DNA of 64,000 bases, from contig NZ_CP012479.1 in NCBI RefSeq assembly GCF_001281315.1, forward strand, positions 1,674,001 to 1,738,000, given 5' to 3'. Shown one piece after another: positions 1 through 11,274 of the stretch. Position 1 is the stretch's first letter; each line of letters begins with the position of its first letter. Made by a program: the position numbers and the translations under genes. The DNA is from Arthrobacter sp. ERGS1:01 (GTDB lineage Bacteria > Actinomycetota > Actinomycetes > Actinomycetales > Micrococcaceae). The notes under the pieces were generated by a model. That model was not told the DNA's origin and ran no database searches. It saw only the letters and a program-made list of their open reading frames with translations.

Positions 1-186
1 CTGTTGATCCTGCTGCACAAGGGTCGCGGCGGTGGCTTGTCCGACATGTTCGGTGGCGGCATGAGCTCCAGCCTTGGTTCCTCGGGCGTTGCCGAGCGCA
101 ACCTCAACCGCTTCACCGTGGTCCTGGGCATCACCTGGGGCGTCGTCATCATCGGCCTCGGCCTGATCATGTCCTACGCGACGTAA
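1..186 (+). CDS. secG: Preprotein translocase subunit SecG, 3' part
   Basis: This is the C-terminal 61 residues of SecG, the small membrane subunit that assists protein export through SecYEG; the frame is open to the window edge, so the start lies outside. What is visible is the end of the first membrane segment, the Gly/Ser/Met-rich cytoplasmic loop (HKGRGGGLSDMFGGG), then a second hydrophobic segment and a short tail. That loop is the family hallmark, and the length suits a SecG of about 80 residues. A strong terminator follows 14 bases after the stop. SecG beside the tkt-to-pgl block is a common actinobacterial order. Confidence 0.9.
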   Translation: MLILLHKGRGGGLSDMFGGGMSSSLGSSGVAERNLNRFTVVLGITWGVVIIGLGLIMSYAT

Positions 187-200
187 CAGCACCCCTGACT

Positions 201-248
201 TACACAAAAGGTCCCGTCCGGAATGTTCCGGACGGGACCTTTTGTGTA
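201..248 (+). terminator. Rho-independent terminator after secG
   Basis: A perfect 21-bp stem (201-221 with 228-248) closes on the loop AATGTT. The right arm contains TTTTGTGT, which can serve as the U-rich part. The stem begins with CACAAAAGG, so it has A/T-rich outer ends on both strands and could also stop transcripts coming from the pgl side. Confidence 0.85.
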
Positions 249-316
249 GGTCGAGCTTGTCAAGACCTGGATCTCGACAAGCTCGACCACCGAACCGTTG
301 GTCGAGCTTGTCGAGA
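249..316. repeat. CTCGAC-type palindromic repeat, three half-copies
   Basis: Three copies of a 17-base unit, GGTCGAGCTTGTCGAGA, lie in alternating orientation: 249-265 (one mismatch), 272-288 (inverted) and 300-316. The last two form a perfect 17-bp inverted repeat with an 11-base spacer. A near-identical core occurs in the 58-bp palindrome at 18348-18405, so this is a dispersed family within the window. It lies between secG and pgl, which converge here. Confidence 0.75.
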
Positions 317-317
317 C

Positions 318-1124
318 TTAGGAGTCCCGGCGCATGAGCTGCTCGGGGACCTTGGCTGCGGCGTCCTGGTCGATCAACCACAGCGTCTTGCCAACGCCGT
401 GCGCTCCCGACGCCGGAACCTGCACGGGGTTTGCTCCGGCCAGGCCGAGGCACACGGCCGCCGCCTTGTCGGCGCCTGCCGCAACGATCCAGATCTCCTG
501 GGCCGAGTTGATGGCCTCCAGGGTCAGCGAGACGCGCAACGGCGGGGGCTTGGGCGAATTGTTCACGGCCACGACCGGCACGCCCTGGGTGCGGATGCCG
601 GCCAGGTCCGGGAACAACGAGGCGATGTGCGCGTCCGGGCCGAGGCCCAGCAGCAGCACGTCGAAACGCGGCACCGTGGGCACCTGCGGCGAGTCGGCGT
701 CGTCGTCGTTCTCCCACTCAAGGCGCGCGGCCTCGGCAAGCTGGGACGTGTAGTCGGCGGTTGCCGCGGCAAGGTTGGCGACCTCGTCCGAGGCGGCCAT
801 GAGGTGCACCCGGGCGGGGTCGACGTCGATGTGGTCAAGCAGCGCCGCGGCGGCCTGGCCGGCATTCCTGTCCGCCGAGGCGGTTTCGACAAACCTGTCG
901 TCGCCAAACCAGAAGTTCACCTTTGACCAGTCCACGGCGAGCCGGGCCGGTGACTCGGCGACGGCCTTGAGCGTGGCAATGCCCACGCTGCCGCCGGTCA
1001 GCACCACGGTTGCCTCCCCGCGTTCGCTCTGGACATCCAGGAGCCGGGTGATGAGCCGGGCCGCCGTGGTGGCGGCCAGGACATCGAAGGAGGGGTGCAA
1101 GGTGATGCGAACGTTTCGGCTCAT
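318..1124 (-). CDS. pgl: 6-phosphogluconolactonase
   Basis: Hydrolyses 6-phosphogluconolactone to 6-phosphogluconate, the second oxidative step of the pentose phosphate pathway, in the cytoplasm. The 268-residue protein has the SugarP-isomerase/lactonase fold, with LTGGSVG near residue 43 and a WFGDDRFV segment near residue 72 typical of the DevB/Pgl family. Its ATG overlaps the opcA stop in ATGA, so the two are probably translationally coupled. It is the last gene of the tkt-tal-pgi-zwf-opcA-pgl block. Confidence 0.92.
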   Translation of the reverse strand: MSRNVRITLHPSFDVLAATTAARLITRLLDVQSERGEATVVLTGGSVGIATLKAVAESPARLAVDWSKVNFWFGDDRFVETASADRNAGQAAAALLDHIDVDPARVHLMAASDEVANLAAATADYTSQLAEAARLEWENDDDADSPQVPTVPRFDVLLLGLGPDAHIASLFPDLAGIRTQGVPVVAVNNSPKPPPLRVSLTLEAINSAQEIWIVAAGADKAAAVCLGLAGANPVQVPASGAHGVGKTLWLIDQDAAAKVPEQLMRRDS

Positions 1125-2074
1125 GCCGTGACAACCTTTTCGTCGGCCAACAGTTTCCTCATGCCCTCGGTGAGCACCTCACCAAAGACCTCGTCCGGGT
1201 CGAGCCGGCGCAGTTCCTCGGCCAGGCAGTCCTGGAGGGAGCGGCGCGGCAGGGAGATCCTTTGCACCGGCTGGCAGGGCTGGGTCAGGATTGCCTCGGT
1301 GGTGCCGGGGCGGTGCAGCTCGACGTTGCCGTTGTCCCGTTCGAGGATGACGCGGCGGATACCTGTGCCGCGGGGATCCTCGATGACGGTGATCGGCACA
1401 TTGAGGGCCTGGTGCAGCCAGGACGCCAACAGCAAGGTACTGGGGGAGTCGCTGGCGCCTTCCACCTGCAGGCCGGTGATGGGCGCGCTGGTGATGAACT
1501 GGTCCAGCACCGCCGCCAGCTGGATCCGCCAGTTGGTCAGGCGGGTCCAGGCCAGGTCGGTGTCGCCGGCGGCATAGGTGTTGGCCATGTGTTCAAGCGC
1601 CGCGCGGGGATCCTCCTCGTTGGAGGAGTCCGTGATGCGACGGTGCGCAATCCGGCCCACGGGGCTCGTGCTGGGCGACTCGGGGGCGTGGTTGGGCCAC
1701 CAGGCGACGATGGGTGCGTCCGGGAGCAGCAGCGCCGAGACCACGGATTCGTTCTCCGCGGCCAGTTCGCCGAAGCCGCGCAGCACGATCACCTCGGAGG
1801 CGCCGGCGTCACCGCCCACCCGGATCTCGGCGTCAAGGCGCGTGGGCTCGTCGGCGGAACCGGCGGCCAGCACGATGATGCGGCAGGGGTGTTCGCGGCT
1901 GGCCAGGTTGGCCGCCTCGATGGCTTCCTCCTCGAGCCCGTTCTTGGTGATGACCACCAAGGTCAGGACGCGGCCCAGGGTGACGACGCCGCCCTGTTCC
2001 CGCATCTTGACAATGCGCTTGGTGATTTTGGAGGTGGTGGTATTGGGTAGGTCAACGATCACGGTCGACGCCAC
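1121..2074 (-). CDS. opcA: Glucose-6-phosphate dehydrogenase assembly protein OpcA
   Basis: OpcA is an accessory protein needed for full activity or oligomerisation of glucose-6-phosphate dehydrogenase in cyanobacteria and actinobacteria. The protein is 317 residues, the normal size, starting at GTG with the conserved beginning VIVDLPNTTTSKI; the IVAWWPNHAP segment is also characteristic. It overlaps the end of zwf by 16 bases and the start of pgl by 4, so the three are almost certainly co-translated. No catalytic motif is expected. Confidence 0.93.
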   Translation of the reverse strand: MASTVIVDLPNTTTSKITKRIVKMREQGGVVTLGRVLTLVVITKNGLEEEAIEAANLASREHPCRIIVLAAGSADEPTRLDAEIRVGGDAGASEVIVLRGFGELAAENESVVSALLLPDAPIVAWWPNHAPESPSTSPVGRIAHRRITDSSNEEDPRAALEHMANTYAAGDTDLAWTRLTNWRIQLAAVLDQFITSAPITGLQVEGASDSPSTLLLASWLHQALNVPITVIEDPRGTGIRRVILERDNGNVELHRPGTTEAILTQPCQPVQRISLPRRSLQDCLAEELRRLDPDEVFGEVLTEGMRKLLADEKVVTA

Positions 2075-3603
2075 GTCCTTCCGTCTCGCTTCAACAGTTC
2101 ATCGGCCGACGCCGGTCCCCAGCTGCCGGGTTCATAACTTTCGGGCTGCACGTTCTCGGCAGCCCAAAAGTCCTCGAACGGGTCCAGGATCTTCCAGGAC
2201 AGTTCCACTTCCTGGTGGCGCGGGAACAACGGCGGTTCACCGAGCAGCACATCCAGGATGAGGCGTTCGTAGGCTTCGGGGCTCGATTCGGTGAACGCAT
2301 GCCCGTAGCCGAAGTCCATTGTGACATCGCGGACTTCCATCTGCGTGCCCGGCACCTTGGACCCAAAACGGATCGTCACACCCTCATCGGGCTGGACCCG
2401 GATCACCACGGCGTTCTGACCGAAGTCATCCTCCGCATGATCCGTGAACAACAAGTTCGGTGCCCGTTTGAACACGACCGCGATCTCGGTGACGCGCCGC
2501 CCCAGCCGCTTACCGGCCCGCAGGTAGAACGGGACCCCGGACCAGCGGCGGGTATTGATATCCAGCCGGATCGCGGCAAAGGTCTCCGTGGTCGAATCGG
2601 CCGGAATACCCTCCTCCTGCAGGTAACCGAGGACCTGCTCACCGCCCTGCCAGCCGCCGGCAAACTGGCCGCGCGCCGAATGCGTCGACAAATCCGCCGG
2701 CAGCTTCACGGCGGCGAGGACTTTTTCCTTCTCCGCACGCAGGTCCTCGGCGTTGAAGGAGATGGGCTCCTCCATGGCCGTCAGGGCCAACAACTGCAGG
2801 AGATGGTTTTGGATGACGTCACGGGCCGCGCCCACACCGTCGTAGTAACCGGCCCGACCACCGGTGCCAATGTCCTCGGCCATCGTGATCTGCACATGGT
2901 CCACATAGTTCGCGTTCCAGAGCGGTTCAAAGAACTGGTTCGCGAAGCGCAGCGCCAGGATGTTCTGGACCGTCTCCTTGCCCAGGTAATGGTCAATCCG
3001 GAACACGGCATCGGGCGGGAACACCGATTCGACGATGCTGTTCAACGTCCGGGCCGATTCGAGGTTGTGCCCGAACGGCTTCTCGATCACCACCCGGCGC
3101 CACTTCTCACCCTCGGCCTGGGCCAGGCCGTGCTTGGACAGCTGGCGGCAGACCAGTTCAAAGGCCTTCGGCGGGATCGAGAGGTAGAACGCATGGTTAC
3201 CCTGCGTGCCCCGCTGCTCATCCAGTTCGGCCAGGGTCGTCTTGAGACGCTCAAAGGCGTCGTCGTCGTCGAACTCGCCCTGGACGAAGCGGATGCCTTC
3301 GCTGAGCTGGTTCCACACCGCCTCGTCAAAGGGGGTGCGGCAGTGCGCCTGCACGGAGGCCTTCACCTCGGCGGCGAAGTCCTCGTTCGACCAGCTGCGG
3401 CGGGCAAAACCCACCAACGCAAAACTGGGCGGCAGCAAGCCACGGTTCGCCAGATCGTACACGGCTGGCATGAGCTTCTTGCGCGAGAGGTCGCCGGTGA
3501 CTCCAAAGAGCACCAGCGACGACGGGCCCGCCACCCGGGACAGCCGACGGTCTCGGCTATCCCGGAGCGGGTTGGCGTGTTGCGTTGGGGCATGTGTGGG
3601 CAT
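2059..3603 (-). CDS. zwf: Glucose-6-phosphate dehydrogenase
   Basis: Oxidises glucose-6-phosphate to 6-phosphogluconolactone and reduces NADP, the entry step of the pentose phosphate pathway. The 514-residue protein has the nucleotide-binding motif GVTGDLSRKKL near residue 34 and the catalytic RIDHYLGKE motif near residue 203. No Shine-Dalgarno is seen; a TAGATT box sits six bases before the ATG, so zwf may have its own leaderless promoter in addition to readthrough from pgi, whose stop is only 15 bases upstream. It overlaps opcA by 16 bases. Confidence 0.96.
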   Translation of the reverse strand: MPTHAPTQHANPLRDSRDRRLSRVAGPSSLVLFGVTGDLSRKKLMPAVYDLANRGLLPPSFALVGFARRSWSNEDFAAEVKASVQAHCRTPFDEAVWNQLSEGIRFVQGEFDDDDAFERLKTTLAELDEQRGTQGNHAFYLSIPPKAFELVCRQLSKHGLAQAEGEKWRRVVIEKPFGHNLESARTLNSIVESVFPPDAVFRIDHYLGKETVQNILALRFANQFFEPLWNANYVDHVQITMAEDIGTGGRAGYYDGVGAARDVIQNHLLQLLALTAMEEPISFNAEDLRAEKEKVLAAVKLPADLSTHSARGQFAGGWQGGEQVLGYLQEEGIPADSTTETFAAIRLDINTRRWSGVPFYLRAGKRLGRRVTEIAVVFKRAPNLLFTDHAEDDFGQNAVVIRVQPDEGVTIRFGSKVPGTQMEVRDVTMDFGYGHAFTESSPEAYERLILDVLLGEPPLFPRHQEVELSWKILDPFEDFWAAENVQPESYEPGSWGPASADELLKRDGRTWRRP

Positions 3604-3615
3604 GTGGGAAATCTA
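3604..3615 (-). promoter_or_regulatory. Putative -10 box for leaderless zwf transcript
   Basis: TAGATT at 3615-3610 is followed by six bases and then the zwf ATG. The same spacing recurs before several other genes of this window. No convincing -35 is seen, so this rests on the -10 and the lack of a ribosome binding site. Confidence 0.45.
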
Positions 3616-3618
3616 GCC

Positions 3619-5254
3619 TTATGCGTCGGTGTGCCGGCCGGCGAGTGCAGCCACCACAGTCTTTAGTTGTTCAACACCTGCTGCGACGTCCGTCAGGTGC
3701 AGGCGCAGCACGGGGCGGCCGTGGTTGGCCAATACCTGTGCGTCTCCTGCCGCCTGGGCGGAAATCAGCTCCCCAAACGTAAACGGGCGGTCGGGGATTG
3801 CCAAATCCGTGGCTGCGGCACCCGTCACCTGAAGGAATACTCCCACGGCGGGGCCGCCCTTGTGGAACTGGCCGGTCGAGTGCAGGAACCGCGGGCCCCA
3901 CCCAAAGGTGACCGGGCGGCCCGTGGTTTCGGCCAGTTCGTCGCGCACCTCGGCGAGCGACGGGTTGGCCAAACGGTCCAGGTATGCCTGGACGCTCAGG
4001 TAGCCGTTGGCCGGCAGGGTGCCGTTCAGGGCCGTGAGCGCCTCGGTGAGGGTGCTCGCCCCGGCCAGCCAGCCGGCGTCATCGTTGGCGGTGCGAACCT
4101 CAACGAAGCCGTCGGTGAAGATGGCCGGGGTGGGTGCCGGGTGGCGTCCAGCAGGCCGCGGGCGGCCGACTTGGCGGCCTCCACGTCGGGCTGGTCGAAC
4201 GGGTTGATGCCCAGCAGGCGTCCGGCCACGGCCGTGGCGAACTCCCAGACCATCATCTGTGCGCCCAGGTCACCGGCAATCGAGACTTCGTTTTCACGAA
4301 GTTCGACGTCGGAGTCCCCGGCCACCAGCCGAACCACCAGGACGTCGGAGGCGCCGCCGGTGACCTCGGGGAGGACGGGCCGGCCACGACCGGCAGGACG
4401 CCGGTGCCGAGCTTGCCCGTGGATTCGGCGATGAGCTGTTCGGCCCAGTCGGCGAAGCCCACGATGCCGGATCCCTCATCGACAATGACGATCTTGTCGC
4501 GCAGCGGCGACGTCCCGCCCAGGGCGGCGGCGAGGCGCAGGCCGATGTTGTCGGCGTCGTCCTCGCGCAGGAATTCCCCGGCCTCCTCGGCCGAGTCCAG
4601 CAGCGCCTGCACGTCCACGCCGGCCAGGCCGGAGGGGACCAGGCCAAACGCGGTCAGCGCCGAGTAGCGGCCGCCCACATTCGGATCGGCGTTGAAGACC
4701 TTGCGGTAGCCGGCCTCGCGGGCCGACTTGTCCAAGGGGGAGCCCGGGTCGGTGACGATGATGATGCGTGACTTCGCATCGATGCCCGCCGCCGTGAACT
4801 CCTGCTCGAAGATGCGCCGCTGCGAATCCGTTTCCAGCGTGGAGCCGGACTTGGAGGAGACCACCACGGCGGTCTGCGCCAACCGGTCGGCCACGGCCGC
4901 ACGGACCTGGCCGGGCTCGGTGCTGTCCAGGACGGTCAGTTCAACCCCGGCCGTGGCCGTGATGACCTCGGGGGCCAGGGATGAACCGCCCATGCCGCAC
5001 AGCACGATGTGCGTGATGCCCTCGGCGGCCAATTCGTCGCGGAGTGCGTTGATGTCGGGTACGAGTGCGGAGGACACCTCGGGTGCCTCCACCCAACCCA
5101 GACGGATCGCGGACTCGGCCTCGGCGTCGGGACCCCAAAGGGTCGCGTCCTTGGCGAAGATCCGCGACGCAACCGCGTCGGCCACGAGCGTTTCAAGGTG
5201 GGCCGCTCCGGCGGCCTGTGCGGCACCCGTGGCCGCGAATGCGAGGGACGTCAT
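3619..5254 (-). CDS. pgi: Glucose-6-phosphate isomerase, with two single-base frameshifts
   Basis: Interconverts glucose-6-phosphate and fructose-6-phosphate. The protein is complete only when three frames are joined: 5254 to about 4370, about 4370 to 4140, and 4140 to 3619. Both joins need one extra G/C, in the gggg run at 4368-4371 and the ggg run at 4139-4141. With both restored the product is 545 residues, a normal length, with SKSGST (sugar-phosphate site) and uninterrupted similarity across the joins (PEVTGGASDVLVVRLVA; TPAIFTDGFVEVRTAN). Conserved sequence on both sides and the homopolymer position favour base-calling errors over gene decay. It starts 4 bases after tal. Confidence 0.88.
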
Positions 5255-5258
5255 GGAC

Positions 5259-6380
5259 TTATGCTTCCTTGCCGGCGGCGTCCAGGGCTTCCTGGACGTG
5301 GTTCAGGAGGTCCTTCCAGCTGGCAACGAATTTCTCGAGGCCTTCGGACTCCAGCAGGCCCACAACGTCGTTGTAGGAGATGCCCAGGCCCTCGAGGCGG
5401 TTCAAGAGTGCGTTGGACTCCTCGTAGGTGCCCGTGATGGTGTCGCCGGTGACGACGCCGTGGTCGAAGGTCGCGTCGAGCGTCTTCTCCGGCATGGTGT
5501 TGACAACGTTGGCCGCGGCCAGTTCCGTCACGTACAGCGTGTCGGGGTAGGCCGGGTCCTTCACGCCCGTGGAGGCCCACAGGGGGCGCTGGGGGAGTGC
5601 GCCGGCACCGGCCAGCAGGGCCCAGCGCTCGGAGGCGAAGGTCTCCTCGAAGGCCTGGTAGGCGAGGCGGGCGTTGGCCAGGCCGGCCTTGCCCTTGAGC
5701 TCCTTGGCTCCATCCGTGCCGAGGGCGTCGAGGCGCTTGTCGATTTCGCTGTCCACGCGGGAGACGAAGAAGGATGCCACGGAGTGGATGTCGGCCAGGT
5801 TGTGGCCGTTGGCCTTGGCCAGCTCGATGCCGCTGATGTAGGCGTTCATGACGGCGCGGTAGCGCTCCAGCGAGAAGATCAGGGTCACGTTGACGCTGAT
5901 GCCGGCGCCGAGGGTTGCCGTGATGGCTTCCAGGCCTTCCAGCGTTGCGGGGATCTTGATGTAGACGTTCTTCTTGTCGACCTTGGCGTAGAGGCGCTTG
6001 GCCTCGGCGATGGTGCCCTCGGTGTCCCAGGCCTTGCGGGGGTCGACCTCGATCGACACGCGGCCGTCGACGCCCTTGGTGGACGCGGCAATCTCGGCGA
6101 ACACGTCGCAACCGGCGGCGACGTCGGCCGTGGTCAGTTCAAAGACTGCCTCTTCGGCGGCGATGCCCTTGGCGGAAAGCTCGGCCAGCTCGGCCTTGTA
6201 GGCGTCGCTCTTGGTGATGGCGGCCTCGAAGATGCTGGGGTTGGTGGTCACGCCAACAACGTTCTTTTCGGCGATGAGTTCTTGCAGGTTGCCCGTGGTA
6301 AGGCGCGTGCGGGACAGGTCGTCGAGCCAGATGGATACTCCGGCGGCGGAAAGCTGTGCGGTGGGGGTTTCGTTGGTCAT
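5259..6380 (-). CDS. tal: Transaldolase
   Basis: Transfers a dihydroxyacetone unit between sugar phosphates in the non-oxidative pentose phosphate pathway, through a Schiff base on lysine. The 373-residue protein starts at the ATG of [10 protein letters not shown]. It shows [13 protein letters not shown] near residue 47 and [11 protein letters not shown] with the probable catalytic lysine, plus a C-terminal helix typical of the long actinobacterial form. The same frame remains open upstream into tkt, but the upstream translation is Arg-rich antisense-type sequence, so the ATG at 6380 is chosen. A hairpin lies in the 107-base gap to tkt. Confidence 0.95.
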   Translation of the reverse strand: MTNETPTAQLSAAGVSIWLDDLSRTRLTTGNLQELIAEKNVVGVTTNPSIFEAAITKSDAYKAELAELSAKGIAAEEAVFELTTADVAAGCDVFAEIAASTKGVDGRVSIEVDPRKAWDTEGTIAEAKRLYAKVDKKNVYIKIPATLEGLEAITATLGAGISVNVTLIFSLERYRAVMNAYISGIELAKANGHNLADIHSVASFFVSRVDSEIDKRLDALGTDGAKELKGKAGLANARLAYQAFEETFASERWALLAGAGALPQRPLWASTGVKDPAYPDTLYVTELAAANVVNTMPEKTLDATFDHGVVTGDTITGTYEESNALLNRLEGLGISYNDVVGLLESEGLEKFVASWKDLLNHVQEALDAAGKEA

Positions 6381-6420
6381 GTCTTCAACTTCTTCCTGGG
6401 AATGAGCTACAGGTGCCGTG

Positions 6421-6464
6421 GTTTGTGCGCGGCGGGCCGGACAGCCGGCCGGCCGCGCACAAAC
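6421..6464. other. Long GC-rich hairpin between tkt and tal
   Basis: Arms 6421-6440 and 6445-6464 pair over 20 bases with a single mismatch, closing on ACAG. In the direction of transcription (minus) no U-run follows, so it is not a standard terminator. It could reduce readthrough from tkt into tal or protect a processed 3' end. On the plus strand ATTTTT follows, but no gene is read that way here. Confidence 0.5.
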
Positions 6465-6487
6465 ATTTTTACTGCTGTGCCGGAGGG

Positions 6488-8613
<2,126 letters not shown>

Positions 8614-9001
8614 GTACTTAGTCCCTCTCGTTGGGTGCATGCAAAACAAGCCTTGGCGTGCGGCTGGCGCCGGCTGCGAACGAGTCGGTGCGCCGGTGGG
8701 CTGGACGCTTCGGCGGTGAAACTTTCAAGTTCCTTCAGCTTAGTGCCACTGGTACGGGGGACGTCCAACCCATGGTGGTGCGTTGGATTCATAAAGGCGG
8801 GGCCGCGGAGACAAGTGCTCATCTTTGACGTAACTTGGCGCAAATCCTTGACTTACGCCCCTTCACGCCTTTTCAGCCGCGTGCGGGTATGATATTTAGA
8901 GGTTTGAGAGCTTCCGAACGACGCCCGTTCCAAACGTACGTGCGCCCGCGCCAAACCGCAGCCGTGGACCAATGAACACGCTGTGAACCAACGATTAGAA
9001 C
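8614..9001. other. Gene-free region between divergent tkt and ctaB
   Basis: This 388-base stretch separates the two start codons and must hold both promoters. The ribosome binding site of tkt is at 8622-8626. TTGACT (8848-8853) and TATGAT (8888-8893) are each good hexamers for ctaB but are 34 bases apart, so they do not form one promoter. No open frame with coding character and no repeat was seen. Confidence 0.5.
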
Positions 9002-9976
9002 ATGGTGACATTACACGTGAGTGCAACGCATACACCGATCGCAGGAACAAGCCCCCAAGCGCCTGTGGGGTTTGCCGACAAAGCCAAAGGGTATTTGGCC
9101 CTGACCAAGCCGCGTGTGGTGGAACTGCTGCTTGTCACCACGCTCCCCACCATGTTCTACGCGCAGGGATTCTCCGGCAAGGGCGGCGTGCCCGGCCTGT
9201 GGCTGATCGTGGCCACCATGGTGGGCGGCGCCCTGGCCGCGGGAGCCTCGGGCGCGTTCAACTGCTACATTGACCGCGACATCGACAAGGTCATGCACCG
9301 CACGTCCAACCGCCCCCTCGTGACGGGCGTCATCACCCCGCGCGAAGCGCTCGTCTTCTCCTGGATCCTGACGGTGCTGGCCGTCGCGTTGCTGTGGAGC
9401 ATCAACCCGCTGACCGGCGTGCTCGGCATTGGCGCGATCTTCCTCTACGTGGTGGTTTACTCGCTGATCCTCAAGCGCCGCACCACGCAGAACATTGTCT
9501 GGGGCGGTGCCGCCGGCTGCATGCCCGTGCTGATTGCCTGGTCCGCCGTCACGAACTCCGTGCAGTGGCCGGCCGTCATCCTCTTCATGATCATCTTCCT
9601 GTGGACCCCGCCGCACTACTGGCCGCTGTCCATGCGCTACGGCGACGACTACAACGCCGCCAACGTCCCCATGCTGGGCGCCGTGGCCGGTTCACGCACC
9701 GTTGCCGTGCAGGTTGTCCTGTACACATGGGCCATGGTGGCGTGCTCGCTGCTCATGATTCCGCTGGGTGGCGCCGGCATCGTCTACACGGTGACCACGG
9801 CGGCCGCGGGCGTCTGGTTCCTGTTCGAGGCCCACACCCTGTACAACAACGCCAAGAAGGACCTCGTCACCAAGAAGAACGCCATGAAGGTGTTCCACGC
9901 CTCCATCAGCTACCTGACCCTGGTGTTCCTCTCCCTCGCCGTGGACCCGTTCGTCGGCTCCGCGCTGATGGGCTGA
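9002..9976 (+). CDS. ctaB: Protoheme IX farnesyltransferase (heme O synthase)
   Basis: Adds a farnesyl group to heme B to give heme O, the precursor of the heme A of cytochrome aa3 oxidase. This integral membrane UbiA-family prenyltransferase of 324 residues has the family motifs: [19 protein letters not shown] near residue 90 (first Asp-rich, prenyl diphosphate/Mg site) and [12 protein letters not shown] near residue 216 (second). It starts [16 protein letters not shown] after a short N-terminal extension. The ATG at 9002 has no clear ribosome binding site; GTG at 9019 is an alternative. CtaA, the next enzyme, is encoded nearby on the other strand. Confidence 0.94.
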   Translation: MVTLHVSATHTPIAGTSPQAPVGFADKAKGYLALTKPRVVELLLVTTLPTMFYAQGFSGKGGVPGLWLIVATMVGGALAAGASGAFNCYIDRDIDKVMHRTSNRPLVTGVITPREALVFSWILTVLAVALLWSINPLTGVLGIGAIFLYVVVYSLILKRRTTQNIVWGGAAGCMPVLIAWSAVTNSVQWPAVILFMIIFLWTPPHYWPLSMRYGDDYNAANVPMLGAVAGSRTVAVQVVLYTWAMVACSLLMIPLGGAGIVYTVTTAAAGVWFLFEAHTLYNNAKKDLVTKKNAMKVFHASISYLTLVFLSLAVDPFVGSALMG

Positions 9977-10302
9977 CACCCTCCCCAAGCACGACGACGG
10001 CACTCGCCCCACCGGGGCGGGTGCCGTTTCGCTTTCCGGGTGGGTGCGCAGTTATGGCGACTCCCACGGACCGGGAGTCGCCATAGCTGCACATCCGGCG
10101 GGCCGGGCTCGGGTGCGCACCACAGAGATCGCCCTCCACAGCGCCTCCGCGGCTCAATCCGGCGCCCGGTGCGCACATAACGCGCCTTAGCGAGTGGGAT
10201 AACCGCGTTAGCTGCGCACCCGGCACCCCTCGAACAGGGCCTTAACGACGACGGCCCCGCACCTTATCGAAAAGGTGCGGGGCCGGGATTCGCTATTGAG
10301 CG
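9977..10302. repeat. Intergenic region with two related palindromic hairpins
   Basis: This 326-base gap between the convergent ctaB and ctaA genes holds no gene. It contains two hairpins of similar plan. Element 1 (10048-10090) has a perfect 13-bp stem (10053-10065 with 10073-10085) preceded by TGCGCA. Element 2 (10168-10220) pairs 8 bp (10168-10175 with 10213-10220) and 7 bp (10178-10184 with 10204-10210) around a 2x2 internal loop. Both left arms begin GGTGCGCA and both right arms contain TAGCTGC. A terminator-like hairpin lies at 10253-10284. Confidence 0.6.
10253..10284 (-). terminator. Hairpin terminator after ctaA
   Basis: A perfect 13-bp stem, GGCCCCGCACCTT (10253-10265) with 10272-10284, closes on a six-base loop 18 bases after the ctaA stop. 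The U-tail is poor on both strands, so termination strength is uncertain. Confidence 0.6.
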
Positions 10303-11274
10303 CTAGGCGCTGACACGGTCCTTGCCGCGGCGCAACGCCAGGTCGACGATGTTCGTGCCGGCGGCCAGCATCAGCGAGGAGCCGAGCATGTGGAAGCCCA
10401 CCAGTACGCCGGGCAGGCCGGTGAAGTACTGCCAGTAGCCGATTGCGCCCTGGTACAGCACGGCGGAAAAGAGCAGGAGTGAGGCGATGCGCAGCAGGTC
10501 GCCCTTGCCGCGGCGCCACAGCAGCACCACCAGGAGAGCCGAAACGGCCACCAGAATGTACACGGGCACCACATGCAGGCGTGTGATCAGGTACGGGTCG
10601 AGATCGTTGCGGGGTGCGTTGGCGTCGCCGGCGTGCGGGCCCGAGCCGGTAACCATGGTGCCGATCACCACGGCCAGGTACGTGCACACGGCCGCAACAA
10701 CGCTGAGCTTGCGGATCGTGGCGCGGGGGCGCACGACGTCGGACGGGGCGGTGGCTCCGGTGCGGCCGTAGGTGCGGTTCACCAGCAACATGGAGAAGAC
10801 CACCAAGGCCGCCGACACCAGGAAGTGCAGGCTCACCACGTACGGGTTCAGGTGGGTCAGCACCGTGATGCCGCCAATGACGGCCTGGGCGGGGATGCTG
10901 GCCAGCAGGGCGAAGGCCAGCCAGAACAGGTCCTTGCGTTCCTTGCGCAGGTTCCACAGCATGACCAGCATGGCGACGGCCACTGCTGCCAGCACGAAGG
11001 TCAGGGTCCGGTTGCCGAACTCAATGAGGCCGTGGATGCCCATGGCCGGGGTGTTGGTCAGGGATTCGGCCGTGCACTTGGGCCAGGTGGGGCAGCCCAG
11101 GCCGGAACCGGTCAGCCGGACCACGCCGCCGGAGACGATCAGCACGCCCTGGCCGATCAGGGACGCCACGGAGAGCCGGCGCAGGGCCGGAGTGATGGAG
11201 GTGGGCAGCCTGTCGTTCCAGGATCGCTTCACCGCGTTGCTTTGAGTCACTTGATTCACGTCTTTCAGTTCCAT
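10303..11274 (-). CDS. ctaA: Heme A synthase (COX15/CtaA family)
   Basis: Oxidises heme O to heme A for cytochrome aa3 oxidase; an integral membrane protein with eight predicted helices in two related halves. The N-terminal half has GGVVRLTGSGLGCPTWPKC (conserved Cys pair and heme-region motif), and conserved histidines sit in HGLIEFGNR and HFLVSA. Start chosen at ATG 11274, with AGTGG upstream; GTG 11283 in frame is possible. It overlaps the end of the exporter permease by 10 bases, so it is probably co-transcribed with the exporter. Confidence 0.92.
   Translation of the reverse strand: MELKDVNQVTQSNAVKRSWNDRLPTSITPALRRLSVASLIGQGVLIVSGGVVRLTGSGLGCPTWPKCTAESLTNTPAMGIHGLIEFGNRTLTFVLAAVAVAMLVMLWNLRKERKDLFWLAFALLASIPAQAVIGGITVLTHLNPYVVSLHFLVSAALVVFSMLLVNRTYGRTGATAPSDVVRPRATIRKLSVVAAVCTYLAVVIGTMVTGSGPHAGDANAPRNDLDPYLITRLHVVPVYILVAVSALLVVLLWRRGKGDLLRIASLLLFSAVLYQGAIGYWQYFTGLPGVLVGFHMLGSSLMLAAGTNIVDLALRRGKDRVSA

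Noticed and set aside
249..316. CRISPR array
   Set aside because: Three units in alternating orientation with unequal spacers are a palindromic repeat, not a direct-repeat array, and no cas genes are present.
3619..5254. pgi as a true pseudogene
   Set aside because: Both lesions are single-base and in G runs, sequence is conserved throughout, and tkt shows the same type of lesion; an assembly error is simpler.
8848..8893. TTGACT and TATGAT as one ctaB promoter
   Set aside because: The hexamers are 34 bases apart, about twice the usable spacing, and no matching partner was found for either.
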